Shown piece by piece: positions 51,752-61,980 of a DNA stretch of 64,000 nucleotides (position 1 is its first letter; every line of letters starts with the position of its first letter). The position numbers and the translations under genes are program-made. Source of the stretch: Megascapheus bottae (lineage: Eukaryota; Chordata; Mammalia; Rodentia; Geomyidae); NCBI GenBank assembly GCA_024803745.1, contig JANJXV010000189.1, positions 1,564,861 through 1,628,860 of the forward strand, read 5' to 3'. Below the pieces are notes generated by a model. That model was given only the letters and a program-made list of their open reading frames with translations, did not search any database and was not told where the DNA came from.

Positions 51752-51899
51752 TACTGAGGAATCAAACCCCAGTCTTTATGCATGCTAGCCAAGCACTCAA
51801 CATGACACTAGGCCAAACTCCTGCCCCCATCCATGAGACTCTTATCTCCATCTAACCACCAAAAAACTCAGAAGTGACGCACTAGCATTCGCTACAACT
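51488..51899 (+). repeat. S-SINE split by a T-SINE (unit B)
   Basis: Counterpart of 44,113-44,520. Confidence 0.87.
51584..51828 (-). repeat. T-SINE, antisense, with longer TA repeat (unit B)
   Basis: Target duplications are at 51,572-51,583 and 51,829-51,840. The TA tract (51,698-51,750) is longer than in A and lacks the AAATA step. Confidence 0.9.
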
Positions 51900-51908
51900 C
51901 GAAGTGGC

Positions 51909-52027
51909 AGAGCACTGCCACTTGACACACAGCATCATATCCAGTTTTTGTTTATACAGTACTGAGGAATCGAACCCAGGGCCTCATGTGTGCTAGGAAA
52001 GTATTCTTAACACTAAGCCACATCCTT
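51909..52027 (-). repeat. T-SINE head fragment (unit B)
   Basis: Counterpart of 44,530-44,648. Confidence 0.75.
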
Positions 52028-52031
52028 TCTT

Positions 52032-52236
52032 TTTGGGGGCCTGGGAGCTGTCCCTGAGGTTTTCAGCTCAAGGCTACCACCCTACCCCTGAAGTCACAGC
52101 GCCACTTCTGGTTTTCTGGTGGTTAACTCGAGATGAGTCTCCTGGTCTTTAGTGCCTGGGCTGGCTTTGAACTATCCTCAGATCTCAGCCTCCTGAGTAG
52201 CTAGGATTACAGGCATCAGCCACTGTGTCCAGCAAA
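52032..52236 (-). repeat. S-SINE (unit B)
   Basis: Counterpart of 44,653-44,857. Confidence 0.87.
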
Positions 52237-52266
52237 CTTTCTCATCAGTCAAATATTTCATCTTTT

Positions 52267-52381
52267 TTTTGGTGGGGGGGGGGGGTCAGTATTAGGACTT
52301 GAACTCAGACCCTGGGTGCTGTCCCTGAACTATTTCACTACTGCTGTATCATTTTGAGTCAGAGTGCCACTTATAAGCTTT
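52267..52381 (-). repeat. S-SINE tail fragment (unit B)
   Basis: Counterpart of 44,888-45,002. Confidence 0.7.
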
Positions 52382-52661
52382 CACTGCTATTGGTAATGTT
52401 CTGCCTTGACAGCATTTCAGATGCTGTTGGTCTCCATGTCCTCAACCAGTCAAGGCCACGGCCATAACTGTCTGTATATACCTATAATTTAATGTCTCTC
52501 CACATGTTGCAAAGTAGAAGAAATGTGATTTTTCATATTTAAACTTCATTATACCAAAATCAAGACAAAAAAAATTACTTTTTTTTTGTTCCAGGCACAA
52601 TGGCTCATCCCAACTATCGGGGAAGATCATGGTTTCAAGCAGCTGGTAAAAAAGAAGTGAA

Positions 52662-52945
52662 AGCCAAGGTTGTGGCTCATACCTGTAATCCTAGCTACTC
52701 AGGAGGCTGAGATCTGAGGATCAAGGTTCAAAGCTGGCCCTAGCACTAAAGGACCTGAGACTCTTAGAAAACAGGAAGGACCTGAGACTCCTAGAAAACA
52801 GGAAGTGGGGCTTGGCTCAAGGGTAGGGCCGTAGCGTTGCACTCAAGAGCTCAGGGACAAGGCCAAGACCCAGGGTTAGGGTGGTAGCCTTGAGCTGAAA
52901 ACCTCAGGGACAGTGCCCAGGACAGAGTTTAAGCTCCATGACTGA
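52662..52945 (+). repeat. S-SINE with local duplications (unit B)
   Basis: Counterpart of 45,283-45,567. The following CA repeat (52,943-52,983) is slightly shorter than in A. Confidence 0.87.
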
Positions 52946-53007
52946 CACACACTGACACACACACACACACACACACACACACAAGTGAGATTCCATCTCA
53001 ACAAATA

Positions 53008-53197
53008 AGCTGAGCATGGGGATTCACATCTGTAATCCCAGCTATGTGGAAGGTGTAAGTAGGATGACAATCCAAAGCTACCTAAGCAAGAAGTACAACA
53101 TTTGATCTGAAAATTAACCTAAAGCAAAAAGGCACAGAGGAATTGTTCAAGTGGTATAGAGCTTGGCAGGCAAGCAAAAGCCCTGAGTCCAAACCTG
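53008..53197 (+). repeat. S-SINE, diverged (unit B)
   Basis: Counterpart of 45,631-45,820. Confidence 0.7.
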
Positions 53198-53200
53198 TTT

Positions 53201-53411
53201 TTCGATTCTTGTTGTTGTGGGGCTTGACTCTGAGCCTAGGCACTGTCCCTGAGCTCTTCAGCTCAAGACTACTGCCCTAGCGCCCATGAGCCAGCCACAG
53301 CCCAACTTCTAGTGGCTAATTGGAGATAAGAGCCTGGCTTTTGAACCAAGATCATCAGATCTCAGTCTTCTAGGTGGCTAGGATTACAGCAGTGGGTCAC
53401 TGCACCTGGCA
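53201..53411 (-). repeat. S-SINE, antisense (unit B)
   Basis: Counterpart of 45,824-46,034. Confidence 0.83.
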
Positions 53412-53450
53412 TGTTATTGTTTCTTAGTTAAGATTTCATTTATGTGTCAG

Positions 53451-53630
53451 GGCTGGGAGCTTGGCTTAGTGGTAGAGTGCTTCCTAGCATGCATGAAGAC
53501 CCGGGTTCGATTCCTTGGTACCATATACATAGAAAAAAGCTGGAAATGGTGCTGTGGCTCTAGTGCTAGAGCATTGGCCTTGAGAAAGCCCAAGGGCAGT
53601 GTTCAGGCTCTAAGTTCAAGCCCCAGGACT

Positions 53631-53663
<33 letters not shown>

Positions 53664-53664
53664 A
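53451..53664 (+). repeat. T-SINE with converted head segment (unit B)
   Basis: Counterpart of 46,074-46,290, but TAGCATGCATGAAGACCCGGG and the upstream TTATGTGTCAG agree with the other paralogue (48,646 and 41,286) rather than with unit A at this place. Confidence 0.88.
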
Positions 53665-54031
53665 AAGAGTTAATTTACTAGTATTGACGGGAATATGTTT
53701 TATCTGATTAAAGGCATTTCAAAAACCCTCCAGCAGACATCATCCCTATTCAGGGACACTTTTTCTTGCAGACTGAGACTGTACTAAATGGAAAAAAAAC
53801 CGGGTAGTTAGAAAGAAAAGTATCATCAATTATTTAAGCAAATGATAATAAAAATGGTACTGAGAAAGCAAAGGCAAAAAGATTAAAAAGTAGAAGGCCC
53901 TGATGAAGACCCACATATATTCACTCATCAATGCTAAACAAAGATGCACTCAGTGAAGGAGTAGGGGGAGTCCACATGGGAGAAAAATAAGCTTGGATTC
54001 CTTTTTAAGATGGCACATAAAAGTCCATTCT

Positions 54032-54253
54032 CAGCTGGGGGCTGTGGCTCATGCCTGTAATCCTGGCTATTCGGGAGATCTGAGGATCGAGGTTCAAAGT
54101 CAGCCCAGGCACTAAAGACTCTGAGACTCATCTCCAATTAACCACTAGAAAGCCAGAAATGGCTCTATGGCTCAAGGAGTAGGGTGTTAGCCTTGAGCTG
54201 AAGAGCTCAGGGACACTGCCCAGGGCCAGAGCTCAAACCCCACGGGGGAGGGG
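54032..54253 (+). repeat. S-SINE (unit B)
   Basis: Counterpart of 46,661-46,882 with GGCTCATGCC where A has GGCTCAGGCC. Confidence 0.88.
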
Positions 54254-54265
54254 GTGTCAATTCTT

Positions 54266-54338
54266 GCCAGGCACCACTGGCGCCTGGAATCCTAGTTACT
54301 CAAGAGGCTGAGATGTGAGGATCTCAAAGCTCCACGTT
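54266..54338 (+). repeat. S-SINE head fragment (unit B)
   Basis: Counterpart of 46,894-46,966. Confidence 0.7.
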
Positions 54339-54409
54339 GGCCTACACCGATGAATGGATCCAAAAAAATGCGTGTATAAAACTGAATATCAAGCAAGAAA
54401 TGCACAAAA

Positions 54410-54710
54410 CCAGCCGGCAAGGTGGCTCAAGCCTGTAATCCTAGCAAGTCAGGAGGCTGAGATCTGAGGAACAAGATTCAAAGCCAGCCGAGAGCACAAA
54501 AGGACCAGAGATTCTCATCTCCAATTAACCTCTAGAAAAAGGGAAGTGTAACTTGGCTCAAAGGTAGTGTGATAGCCTAGAGCTGAAGAGCTCAGGGACA
54601 CTGTCCAGGCCCAGGGGTAGGGTGGTAGCCTTGAGCTGAAGAGCTCAGGGATAGCACCCAGGCCAAGTTCGATCCCCATGAGTCCCCCACCCCCCCCAAA
54701 AAAAAAATCC
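54410..54710 (+). repeat. S-SINE with duplicated tail module (unit B)
   Basis: Counterpart of 47,038-47,345 with a shorter C/A tail. Confidence 0.9.
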
Positions 54711-54716
54711 GGTATC

Positions 54717-54868
54717 GGGCCAGGAGTGTGGCCTAGAGGTAGCATGCTAGCCTAGCATACACGAAGGCCTGGGTTGAATTCTTTGATTCCACATACACAG
54801 AAAAAGTCAGAAGTGGTGCTGTGGCTCAAGTGGCAGAGCTCTAGCCTTGAGAAAGCCCAAGGACAGCT
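54717..54868 (+). repeat. T-SINE at the right end of unit B, tail-less
   Basis: The head is as in 47,353. The second half is normal up to CCAAGGACAG, then unique sequence follows without tail or poly-A. Confidence 0.85.
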
Positions 54869-55149
54869 GTGCCTCTACTCCTGACTCTTCTCCCCAATTA
54901 ACCTCTGTCCACGAGCGTCATGTCACCTAAGTGTAGAGTGTACACGTGCCCACATTCCGGTTTCTTTTTCACATTTATTAGTCTCCCCGGGCCTCTGATT
55001 TATTTTCTGGCAAGATGGGAACTCGTGCCACTACAGAGAAGAAAACTGCAAGAAGCAGATAATGGGTTCACACACCACGGGCAATCAATGCTCATCATTG
55101 AATCCAAGCACCCCTGTGGGTCTTGAGATCAAAGAAAAGACAAATACAT
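54869..55149. other. Unique block right of the duplication
   Basis: No gene or repeat recognised. It defines the right boundary of unit B. Confidence 0.4.
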
Positions 55150-55349
55150 GGGCTGGGAGTTGGCCTAGTGGTAGAGTGCTTGCCTAGCATGCACGAAGAC
55201 CCAGGTTCGATTCCTCAGTACCACATGCATAGAAAAAAAAAGCTGGAAGTGGTGCTAAGGCTCAAGTCGTAGAGCTCTAGCCTTGAGAAAGTCCAAGGAC
55301 AGTGCTCAGGCCCCGAGCTCAAGCCCAGGAATGGGAAAAAAAAAAATAA
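55150..55349 (+). repeat. T-SINE
   Basis: GGGCTGGGAGTTGGCCTAGTGG, a perfect B box, an expanded internal A run and poly-A. Confidence 0.92.
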
Positions 55350-56100
55350 GACAACTGCACATCCACAACTACACAACTGACTCCATGTACATTTCCCTTG
55401 TACTCCTGAAATCCATGATCTGTTCCTCTGCCTGTCTCTCTTTCTCCGTTTTGCTGCCCATGTGATTGTCTCCCTCCATGTCCCTCTTTCCATGTCTGCT
55501 ACTGAGTGTCTTTCTGTGTGTCTGTGTGTGTGCATCTGTGTGAGTTTGTGTGTGTTTCTGTGTTTGTGTGTTTGGCTTTGTGTCTGTCATCCTCCTAAGG
55601 CATTTTCTACTCAGCACTACCTGTGATGTGAATCCAGTGACAGAGATGGTTTGAACTTTTCCAGAGATCTCTGAGTTCTCTCTAGTTCATCCTGGGCCTT
55701 CACCTGGACTTGATTCTGTTGTGAAGCCTCTGTCCACAACCCTAAAGCTTGTCACGCAAGTGTATTTCTGTTGGCTGCCACTTGATGGATTGTTGCTCTG
55801 TTTGGTGGAGTAGGATAGGATATTGGAGGTCTGAAGGGGCATCTTTCTTCCTTGGTCAGGGGAGACAGATCAAGGGATTTGGGGCTGCTAAGCAAGTCAT
55901 TTTCCAGTGTGAGATTTGTTTCTGAAGCCCTGTCTCCCATGTGAGCAAGATGTAGAAAAGTGTGTTGTACTGAGGGCTGTGGCCATCTTGCCCACTGGCA
56001 GCTGTAAGGAAGACACAGCATCCCAACTGTTGGTAAAGATGGCTAGTGTCCACTGTAGCTCAGAGAGGACTGGCATGGTGGAGTGTTACGGACTTAGTTG
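55350..56100. other. Unique block with degenerate TG repeat
   Basis: TGTG-rich alternating sequence lies at 55,508-55,580. A 115-codon frame enters the array from about 56,098, but no coding gene is supported. Confidence 0.4.
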
Positions 56101-56702
56101 TTCTTGTTGTCAGAGTCCCACTTTAGCTCCAGATCCATTTTGGCCTATTTCAAACAGTTAATTGGAGATATGAGGTCCCACCTTGGCCTGAGCACCTTTA
56201 CCCACCCACATTTGCACACAGGCCTTTGTGCGGGTGCCGTATGGTACAAAGCCTGGGTTCGGTCCCTGAATATTTTTTCTTGTTGTTGTTCAGGACTACC
56301 ACTTGAGCTACAGATTCATTTTGGCCTTTTTGAAATAGTTAATTTGAGGGAAGAGCCTGCGCCTTTGCCCGTGTGCCTATCCGCACCTGCTTTTGCGCAT
56401 GCCATAGCAGTGCTGGGCTCAGGTGCCGTCAAGACTAGCACCTGATCTGCAGATCTATTTTGGCCTTTTTCAGAGAGTTAATTAGAGATAAAAGCAAGCA
56501 TTCGCCCACATACCTTTGAGCATACACCTTTGGGCACCCGACATGAAGGCCTTTTTCACAGAGTTAATTGGACATAAGAGTACATACGCGCCTTTGCAAA
56601 CAGCCTTGCAGTGTTCGTGCTGGGTGCTGTCCCTGAATATTTGTTCTTGTTGTTGTTCAAGACTACCACTGCAGATCGATTTGGCCTTTTTCCAATGGGT
56701 AA

Positions 56703-57226
56703 TGTTAGGGTCCAGTCCCCCAACCTCAGGGTCCGTGATCAAGGGAACGAGTCTGACACAACAGCAGAAGTTTACAGAGTTTTATTCCGCGCCTAGCATG
56801 GAGAATCTTACTGACCGGTCAGGGCCGTCTCTAAGAGGTGAGTGAGCGAGCGATCCCGCCTAATCTTGCAGGCTACTTTTCTAGACCACCAGCCATGTGG
56901 TTGGGCTGGGCCACACACAGGTGGCCAGTGGAATTCAACATATTTGAGTGATGGCTGGGGCAACCACTGACACGTTTGCTGTTTGAACGGACCTATCATC
57001 TTGGTGGGCTTCTGGAGCACTGCTCTGAAGACAGTGGAAAGGGAGGGATTTTCCTGGCAGGTCAAGGGGGAGGAATTCTGGTAACTCCACCTGGTTTAAC
57101 TGCTCTTGTAATCTGAGCTGTTATCAGGGCTTTTAGAGCCCCAGCCTTAACTACTCCTTCATCATGAAGATGAGAAATTCCTATAGGGGATGGATTTGGG
57201 GGGAAATCAAGAAAGGGGTCCCTTCA
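56703..57226 (-). mobile_element. Solo LTR, 524 bp, antisense, 5-bp target duplication
   Basis: Plus-strand ends are TGTTAGGGTCC and GGTCCCTTCA. GGTAA is exact at 56,698-56,702 and 57,227-57,231. TTTATTCCGCG at 56,781 is a minus-strand AATAAA polyadenylation signal, so the LTR points left. Removing it restores the array unit (GGTAACTGGAGATAA). A 5-bp duplication suits ERVL-like or some other retroviral classes. No internal sequence remains and the class is not assigned. Confidence 0.87.
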
Positions 57227-58442
57227 GGTAACTGGAGATAATTGCTGTTGTGGTACAGGGTCTGGGAACTGTGCCAAGTGTTTGTTCTTGTTGTGGTTGA
57301 AGACTACCACTTGAGCTTTCTATGCATTTTGGCCTTCTTCAACTACTTAATTAGAGATAAGAGCACACAGCTTTCTTCAAGATCATTTACACAAAGCCCA
57401 GGCAGTTGAGGGTCTGGGTGCTGTCCCTGAATGTAATTTCTTGCTGTTGTTCAAGACTACCCCTTGAGCTTCTGATCCATGTTGGCCTTTTTCAGATAGT
57501 TAATTGGAGATAAGAGCCCGCGCCTTTATGCACACACATGGGTGTGCTCGCGTTTGCGCACACAATATGCAGTACAGGGTCTGGGAACTGTGCTGAATGT
57601 CTGTTCTTGTTGTTGTTCAAGACCACCACTTGAGCTACGGATCCATTGTGGCCTTCTTCAAATACTTAATTGGAGATAAGAGCACACAGCTTTCTGGAAG
57701 AGCCTTTGCACAAAGCTGGACAGGAGTGGGCCTGAGTGCTGTCCCTAAATATGTTTTCTTGTTGCTCTAGACTACCACTTGAGCTCTAGATCCATTTTGG
57801 CCAATTTCAAAGAGTGAGCTGGAGATAAGCGCGCTTGCCCTTGTACATGCACCTTTGTGCATGTGCCAAGCAGTACCTGGCTTGGATGCTGTCCCTGAAT
57901 ATTTGTTCTTGTTGATGTTCAAGACTACCACTTGAGCTACAGATTCATGGTGGCCTTTTTTCAAATACTTAATTGGAGATAAGAGCAGGCTCTATTGCCC
58001 ACACACATTTGCGCATGTGCTACTCAGCACTTAGCCTGGGCCCTGTCTCTGAATGATTTTTCTGATTCTTGTTTGAGATTACCACTGGAGGTTGAGATCC
58101 ATTTTGGCCAGTTTCAAATAGTTATCTGGAGATAAGAGCACATGACTTTGTGCTTGGGGCATTGCAAATTGGCCATGCAGTACGCAGTCTGGAAACTGTG
58201 CTGAATATTTGTTCCTGTTGTTCAAGACTACAAGTGGAGCTACAGATCCATTTTGGCCTTTTCAAATAGTTAATTGGAGATAAGGGCATGCTCCTTTGTG
58301 CACCAGCTTTGGGATTGGGTCTTTGTGCACTCGCTGTGCTGTACTGGGCATAGGTGCTCTCCCTGAATATATATTCTTGTTGTTGTTCCAATACCACTAG
58401 AGCTACAGGTGCATTTTGGGCTTTTCCAAAGAGTTAAGTGGA

Positions 58443-58658
58443 GGGGCCGGGAGTTTGGCCTAGTGGTTAAAGTGCTTGCCTAGCATGCATGAAGACCCGA
58501 GTTCGATTCCTCGGTACCACATACATAGAAAAAAGCCAGAAGTGGTGCTGAGGCTCAAGTGGTAGAGCTCTAGCCTTGAGAAAAACCCAAGGACAGTGCT
58601 CAGGCCCTGAGCTCAAGCCAAGGACTGGCAAAAAAAAAAAAAACAAAAAACAAAAAAC
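58443..58658 (+). repeat. T-SINE inserted in the tandem array
   Basis: A complete copy with a (CAAAAAA)n tail. AAAGAGTTAAGTGGA at 58,428-58,442 and AAAGACTTAAGTGGA at 58,659-58,673 are a 15-bp target duplication with one mismatch. Confidence 0.93.
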
Positions 58659-58735
58659 AAAGACTTAAGTGGAGATAAGACCTTGGGCATTTGCACACAC
58701 TTGTCTTTGCATTGTGACACAAAGCCCCTGTCCCC

Positions 58736-59334
58736 TGGTAGAGCTAGGTGCAGAGGCTCCGGGATGAGGGACATCTATCAAGGTGGGGTCTTAAGCACAC
58801 TGCGTTTCCCTATCCAGATGTGAGCCTGGATTGGAGAGGGTGACTCTTACCACTCCAAAGACTCCCAGAACTCTCAGGGTTTCAGCCTCCTGATTCCTTG
58901 TCTCACCAAAGTCAGAAAGTGACAACACATCTCTGAAGGACTGCCTTGACAGGGGACACTTGCTAGGAGATGTGGACATGGAAACAAATGTAACTCCACC
59001 AACTCTTCTAGTCCTGTAGAAGGGTTCAGAAAATGCTACTTGGTTGTTGACCACGTGCTCCTCTGCTCCAGAGATTGATGCAGATGACTGAGAACATGCC
59101 TCACAGAACATGCTCTGGGGCCTACGACCTGTCCATGCCTTCCCACAACCCACAGAATTGAGCCCTATATGTCCTTTCTATAGACAACCATGGAGCTAGG
59201 GGTCATAATCACTGGAGCCTCTAGGTGCCCAGTTCTGAGGGGCCCTCCCTTGGACCTAGGCCGTACACTGCACCTGATTTCTGAAAAGTAAATCCCAGTG
59301 TGAGCGCTCCATTACCCAGAAGATTGAACTTGTG
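58736..59334. other. SINE-poor block with an open minus frame
   Basis: A 120-codon minus-strand frame (58,791-59,153) contains an acceptor-like CCCTTCTACAG and a donor-like GTG|GTAAGAG about 165 bp apart (about 59,015 to 58,850). No protein family is recognised, so it is noted as a possible exon only. Confidence 0.25.
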
Positions 59335-59531
59335 GGGCCGGGAGTTTGGTCTAGTGGTAGAGTGTTTGCCTAGCATGCACAAAGACCCGGGTTCGATTCC
59401 TCGGTACTACATACAAAGAAAAAAGCCAAAAATGGTGCTGAGGCTCAAGTGGTAGATCTCAACCTTGAAAAAAAGAATGAAAGGACAGGGCTCAGTGCAA
59501 GCTTAGGAGTGGCCAAAAATAAAAAATAAAA
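59335..59531 (+). repeat. T-SINE
   Basis: GGGCCGGGAGTTTGGTCTAGTGG, a perfect B box, and a damaged second half (CTCAACCTTGAAAAAAAG). Confidence 0.9.
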
Positions 59532-60714
59532 AGGGATGTTACTTGTGATTTGGGGTGACTCTGTGCCCTCCAGATTCCTGTCTCCTTCCCGCTGGCCTCC
59601 ACTCACAACTCCTAATGACCCATCTGACACAGTCATGGCTGTCCCCAGGACCGGACTCTGGTTTAAAGATGCACCAATTCCATCCAACAGAAAAGAGAAA
59701 AGAGACTAAAGGAAATAATAGGACTGAGATTCAGCGAAGCAGGTCACTCTCATTGTCCCCCTTTCTGTCTCAGTACTATCGGTGCCACCATGAGTGCCTT
59801 CTCAAGCCAAGTAAGTTGAGGCCTGGCTATGGCATGCCCCAGTGTGGGAGCACAGCTGATGGCACTTGCTGTGTGTGTGTTTCTGTATCGGGGTGGCTGA
59901 GAAAAAGGCTGTGTTGCCACATGGGCAGCTCAGGCCATCCCCAGACCCTGTGTCCTGTAATGACCGACCTCATCCAAGCTGCCTTCATTTATCCTGGACT
60001 CCTACCTGGACACATTGCTCTTGGTTCCTTCCTGGTTTTCTTTCCTGCCTCCATTTCTTCCTTGGCTATGATTGTAACTCGAAGAGAGATCTTAGGCCGA
60101 AGCTCAACCGTGGCCTGATGTGGTGACTGGATGGGGAGCCTTCTCCTTGTCCACGCACAGGAAGCTGCTTGTGTGGGGACATGGGCCTCTTGCATGGAGG
60201 AAATGAGAGGGCAGCCTAGATGTCAAGCACACAGGAACATAGGCAAGCTCTCTCACACACTGTGTAGACACCATTGGTCAACTACTTCTTGTGCTTCCTT
60301 TGATATGCATGACTTTGGTGCCTTAGGGCTGAAGGGCCATTCCTCTTTTGCAGCACTAATGAGTCAGGGAAATGTGTGGACCTGAGTGTGCACAGCACGG
60401 ATCATCCCTCTTCTGCCTTGTCTGTCACATCCTCAGTCCCCTGGTCAGTGAGGCACTGACAAGGCAGTTCTCTGGCTGGTGGTGGTGTGTGTGTGTGAGC
60501 AGGACCCCTTGTCCATCTCAAGACAGCCTGGCCTAGCAGGCCTGGAGCTGGCTTCAGGCGTGATGTTCAACTCTTTGGGGAGGATCATTTTGTTAGTGCA
60601 AAGAGCCGTGCGTTTGTGACATTCAACAACCTCATGCTGTTCTCCTTGTTCACTCACCCTTCCCTGATTCTAGATCTCTAGACCAGCTCCAGAAACAAGA
60701 TGCTAGAACGCCCA
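59532..60714. other. SINE-poor block, possible small exon
   Basis: At 59,771-59,807 (plus) a short segment TACTATCGG...CAAGCCAA is preceded by a pyrimidine tract ending CTGTCTCAG and followed by GTAAGTTGAG. Both sites are strong by eye. It lies in a 187-codon plus-strand frame (59,555-60,118) of no known family. This may be a real small exon or chance. Confidence 0.25.
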
Positions 60715-60905
60715 TGGCCGTGAGCCACTGCTGTCAACTTAGCTACTCAGTAGAGGCTGCAGTTTCAGGAGAGGGTTCAAAGCCAGCCAGGCAGCTGGCT
60801 GGTCTCCAATGGACCACCTGAAGGATGCAGTTGGGCTTTGCCTTCCAGTGTGGAGCACTCGCGTTAGGCACATGAGCACAAGGACAATACCAGGTCCAGA
60901 GTTGA
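60715..60905 (+). repeat. S-SINE, very diverged
   Basis: GTGAGCCACTGCTGTC, TAGCTACTCAGTAGAGGCTG, GGTTCAAAGCCAGCCAGG and CCAGGTCCAGAGTTGAA follow the S-SINE order. Confidence 0.6.
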
Positions 60906-61683
60906 AGGGAAAAAGCAGCTGCACTTGGGAAGGAGAGCTGGCTAGGCAGAGTTCTGTGAATATTCAAATCCAGCCCTTGGTCTTTCTTTCCAAGTGGCTA
61001 CAGAAATGTTATCTTCTTTCACATTGATACCCTCAGCTTGCCTATGGCTGTACATTCTCAGTGTGGATAATTCCCCCAGGTTGATCCAGATCCCTGCTGA
61101 GTGAGCTCTTTTATTCTTGTAGAGGCAGCTTCTAAGCATGGCTGTGTCCCAGTGTCCAATGTGGATGTGTATCCCTTGTTGAGAGCACTGAGCAGGGTCT
61201 TCTCAAAAAAAGAGGAGCAGTATATCTCTCATATGGTGCGATGTGGAGGCAATGCTTGACAAGTCTAGATGTACACCTGTTTTCATTCAAATGGGCAAGG
61301 AACAGAGATCCTTGTCTGCCCAAATCATTGCATTTTGCCATTTTTGTCTCATCACAGACAAGATTTGATATTCTGCAGGGCATTGAGAGTTCTCATTGAC
61401 ATTTCCCCTGCACTATCAACTATATGGCTAGTCTTTCCTCATGCACCACAATGTGAAAGAAGCTGCCATGTTGTATCTGGGGACTAAGACAAGAACTCCA
61501 TGTATGAACTATGTCTTTCTTGAAATCCAGAACATGTCACTGACAAATCTCTGAAGTATGGCCATTGTCCCCTGACCAAGGTCATTTTATGACACTGTGG
61601 CACAGAAAACCCTGGCACAAAACCTTTTGTTTTCCTATCTCTCCCTTTGTGTGCTTTTCTGTGTCCATCTTCTTCTCTTTCTT
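60906..61683. other. Unique block, no gene identified
   Basis: No repeat family is recognised. Overlapping frames of 65-83 codons lie on both strands. Confidence 0.35.
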
Positions 61684-61752
61684 TCACACGTGCACTCACA
61701 CTCAATCACACACACACACAGACGCACGCACACGCATGCACACACACACAGA
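61684..61752. repeat. (CA)n-rich degenerate microsatellite
   Basis: CACACA with GCACGC and CTCACA variants. Confidence 0.9.
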
Positions 61753-61767
61753 CTTCGTATGTTGTTT

Positions 61768-61980
61768 TAGGGGCATGACTTGGGGCCTGGTTACTCACCT
61801 GAGCTCTAATGCTCCAGGACAGTCTTTGTCGCTTGGAGCCCTAGAGATAGTTCTGGTTGTCAAATAGTCTGAGATTAGTCTTAGGGACCTTGCTGACTGT
61901 CTTCACTAGGAACCACCACTTTCAGATCTTCCTGTTCAGAATAGCTAGAATTTCAGGACTGAACCTCCATGCCTAGCTGT
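61768..61980 (-). repeat. S-SINE, antisense, very diverged
   Basis: TGACTTGGGGCCTGG, ACCTGAGCTC, AGATCTTCCTGTTCAG and GAATAGCTAGAATTTCAGG follow the antisense order with many changes. Confidence 0.5.

Larger units (their letters stand above)
47809..54835 (+). repeat. Tandem segmental duplication, unit B (about 7.0 kb)
   Basis: This is the direct repeat of 40,463-47,467. Left of the start, B continues into further GC-rich sequence (47,740-47,808) that A lacks, so unit B may keep more of the original locus and A may be the derived copy. On the right it continues through a complete-looking T-SINE second half (GCAGAGCTCTAGCCTTGAG). Confidence 0.95.
56101..58735. repeat. Diverged tandem array, about 13 units, apparently SINE-derived
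   Basis: The unit core is TTCTTGTTGTTGTTCAAGAC, TACCACTTGAGCTACAGATC, CATTTTGGCCTTTTTC, AGTTAATTGGAGATAAGAGC, then a CCTTTG/GCACACA-rich spacer and CTGGGTGCTGTCCCTGAATA. Core starts fall at about 56,101, 56,277, 56,428, 56,548 (partial), 56,643, 57,285, 57,438, 57,604, 57,756, 57,906, 58,066, 58,212 and 58,375. Spacing is mostly 146-176 bp after allowing for insertions. The order GTCCCTGA, TCAAG, TACCACTTGAGC, GTTAATTGGAGATAAGAG matches the antisense S-SINE, so the monomer probably arose from one. Confidence 0.88.

Noticed and set aside
56098..56845. Frames of 81-115 codons in the tandem array
   Set aside because: They follow the repeat unit and the LTR and do not keep a consistent frame between units.
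56101..58735. CRISPR-like repeat-spacer structure
   Set aside because: Units are long, diverged and continuous in a mammalian genome with no separate identical short repeats.
59555..60118. 187-codon plus-strand frame as a whole protein
   Set aside because: The start is GTG, no domain is recognisable, and a strong exon/intron pattern inside it (59,771-59,807) argues against a continuous reading frame.
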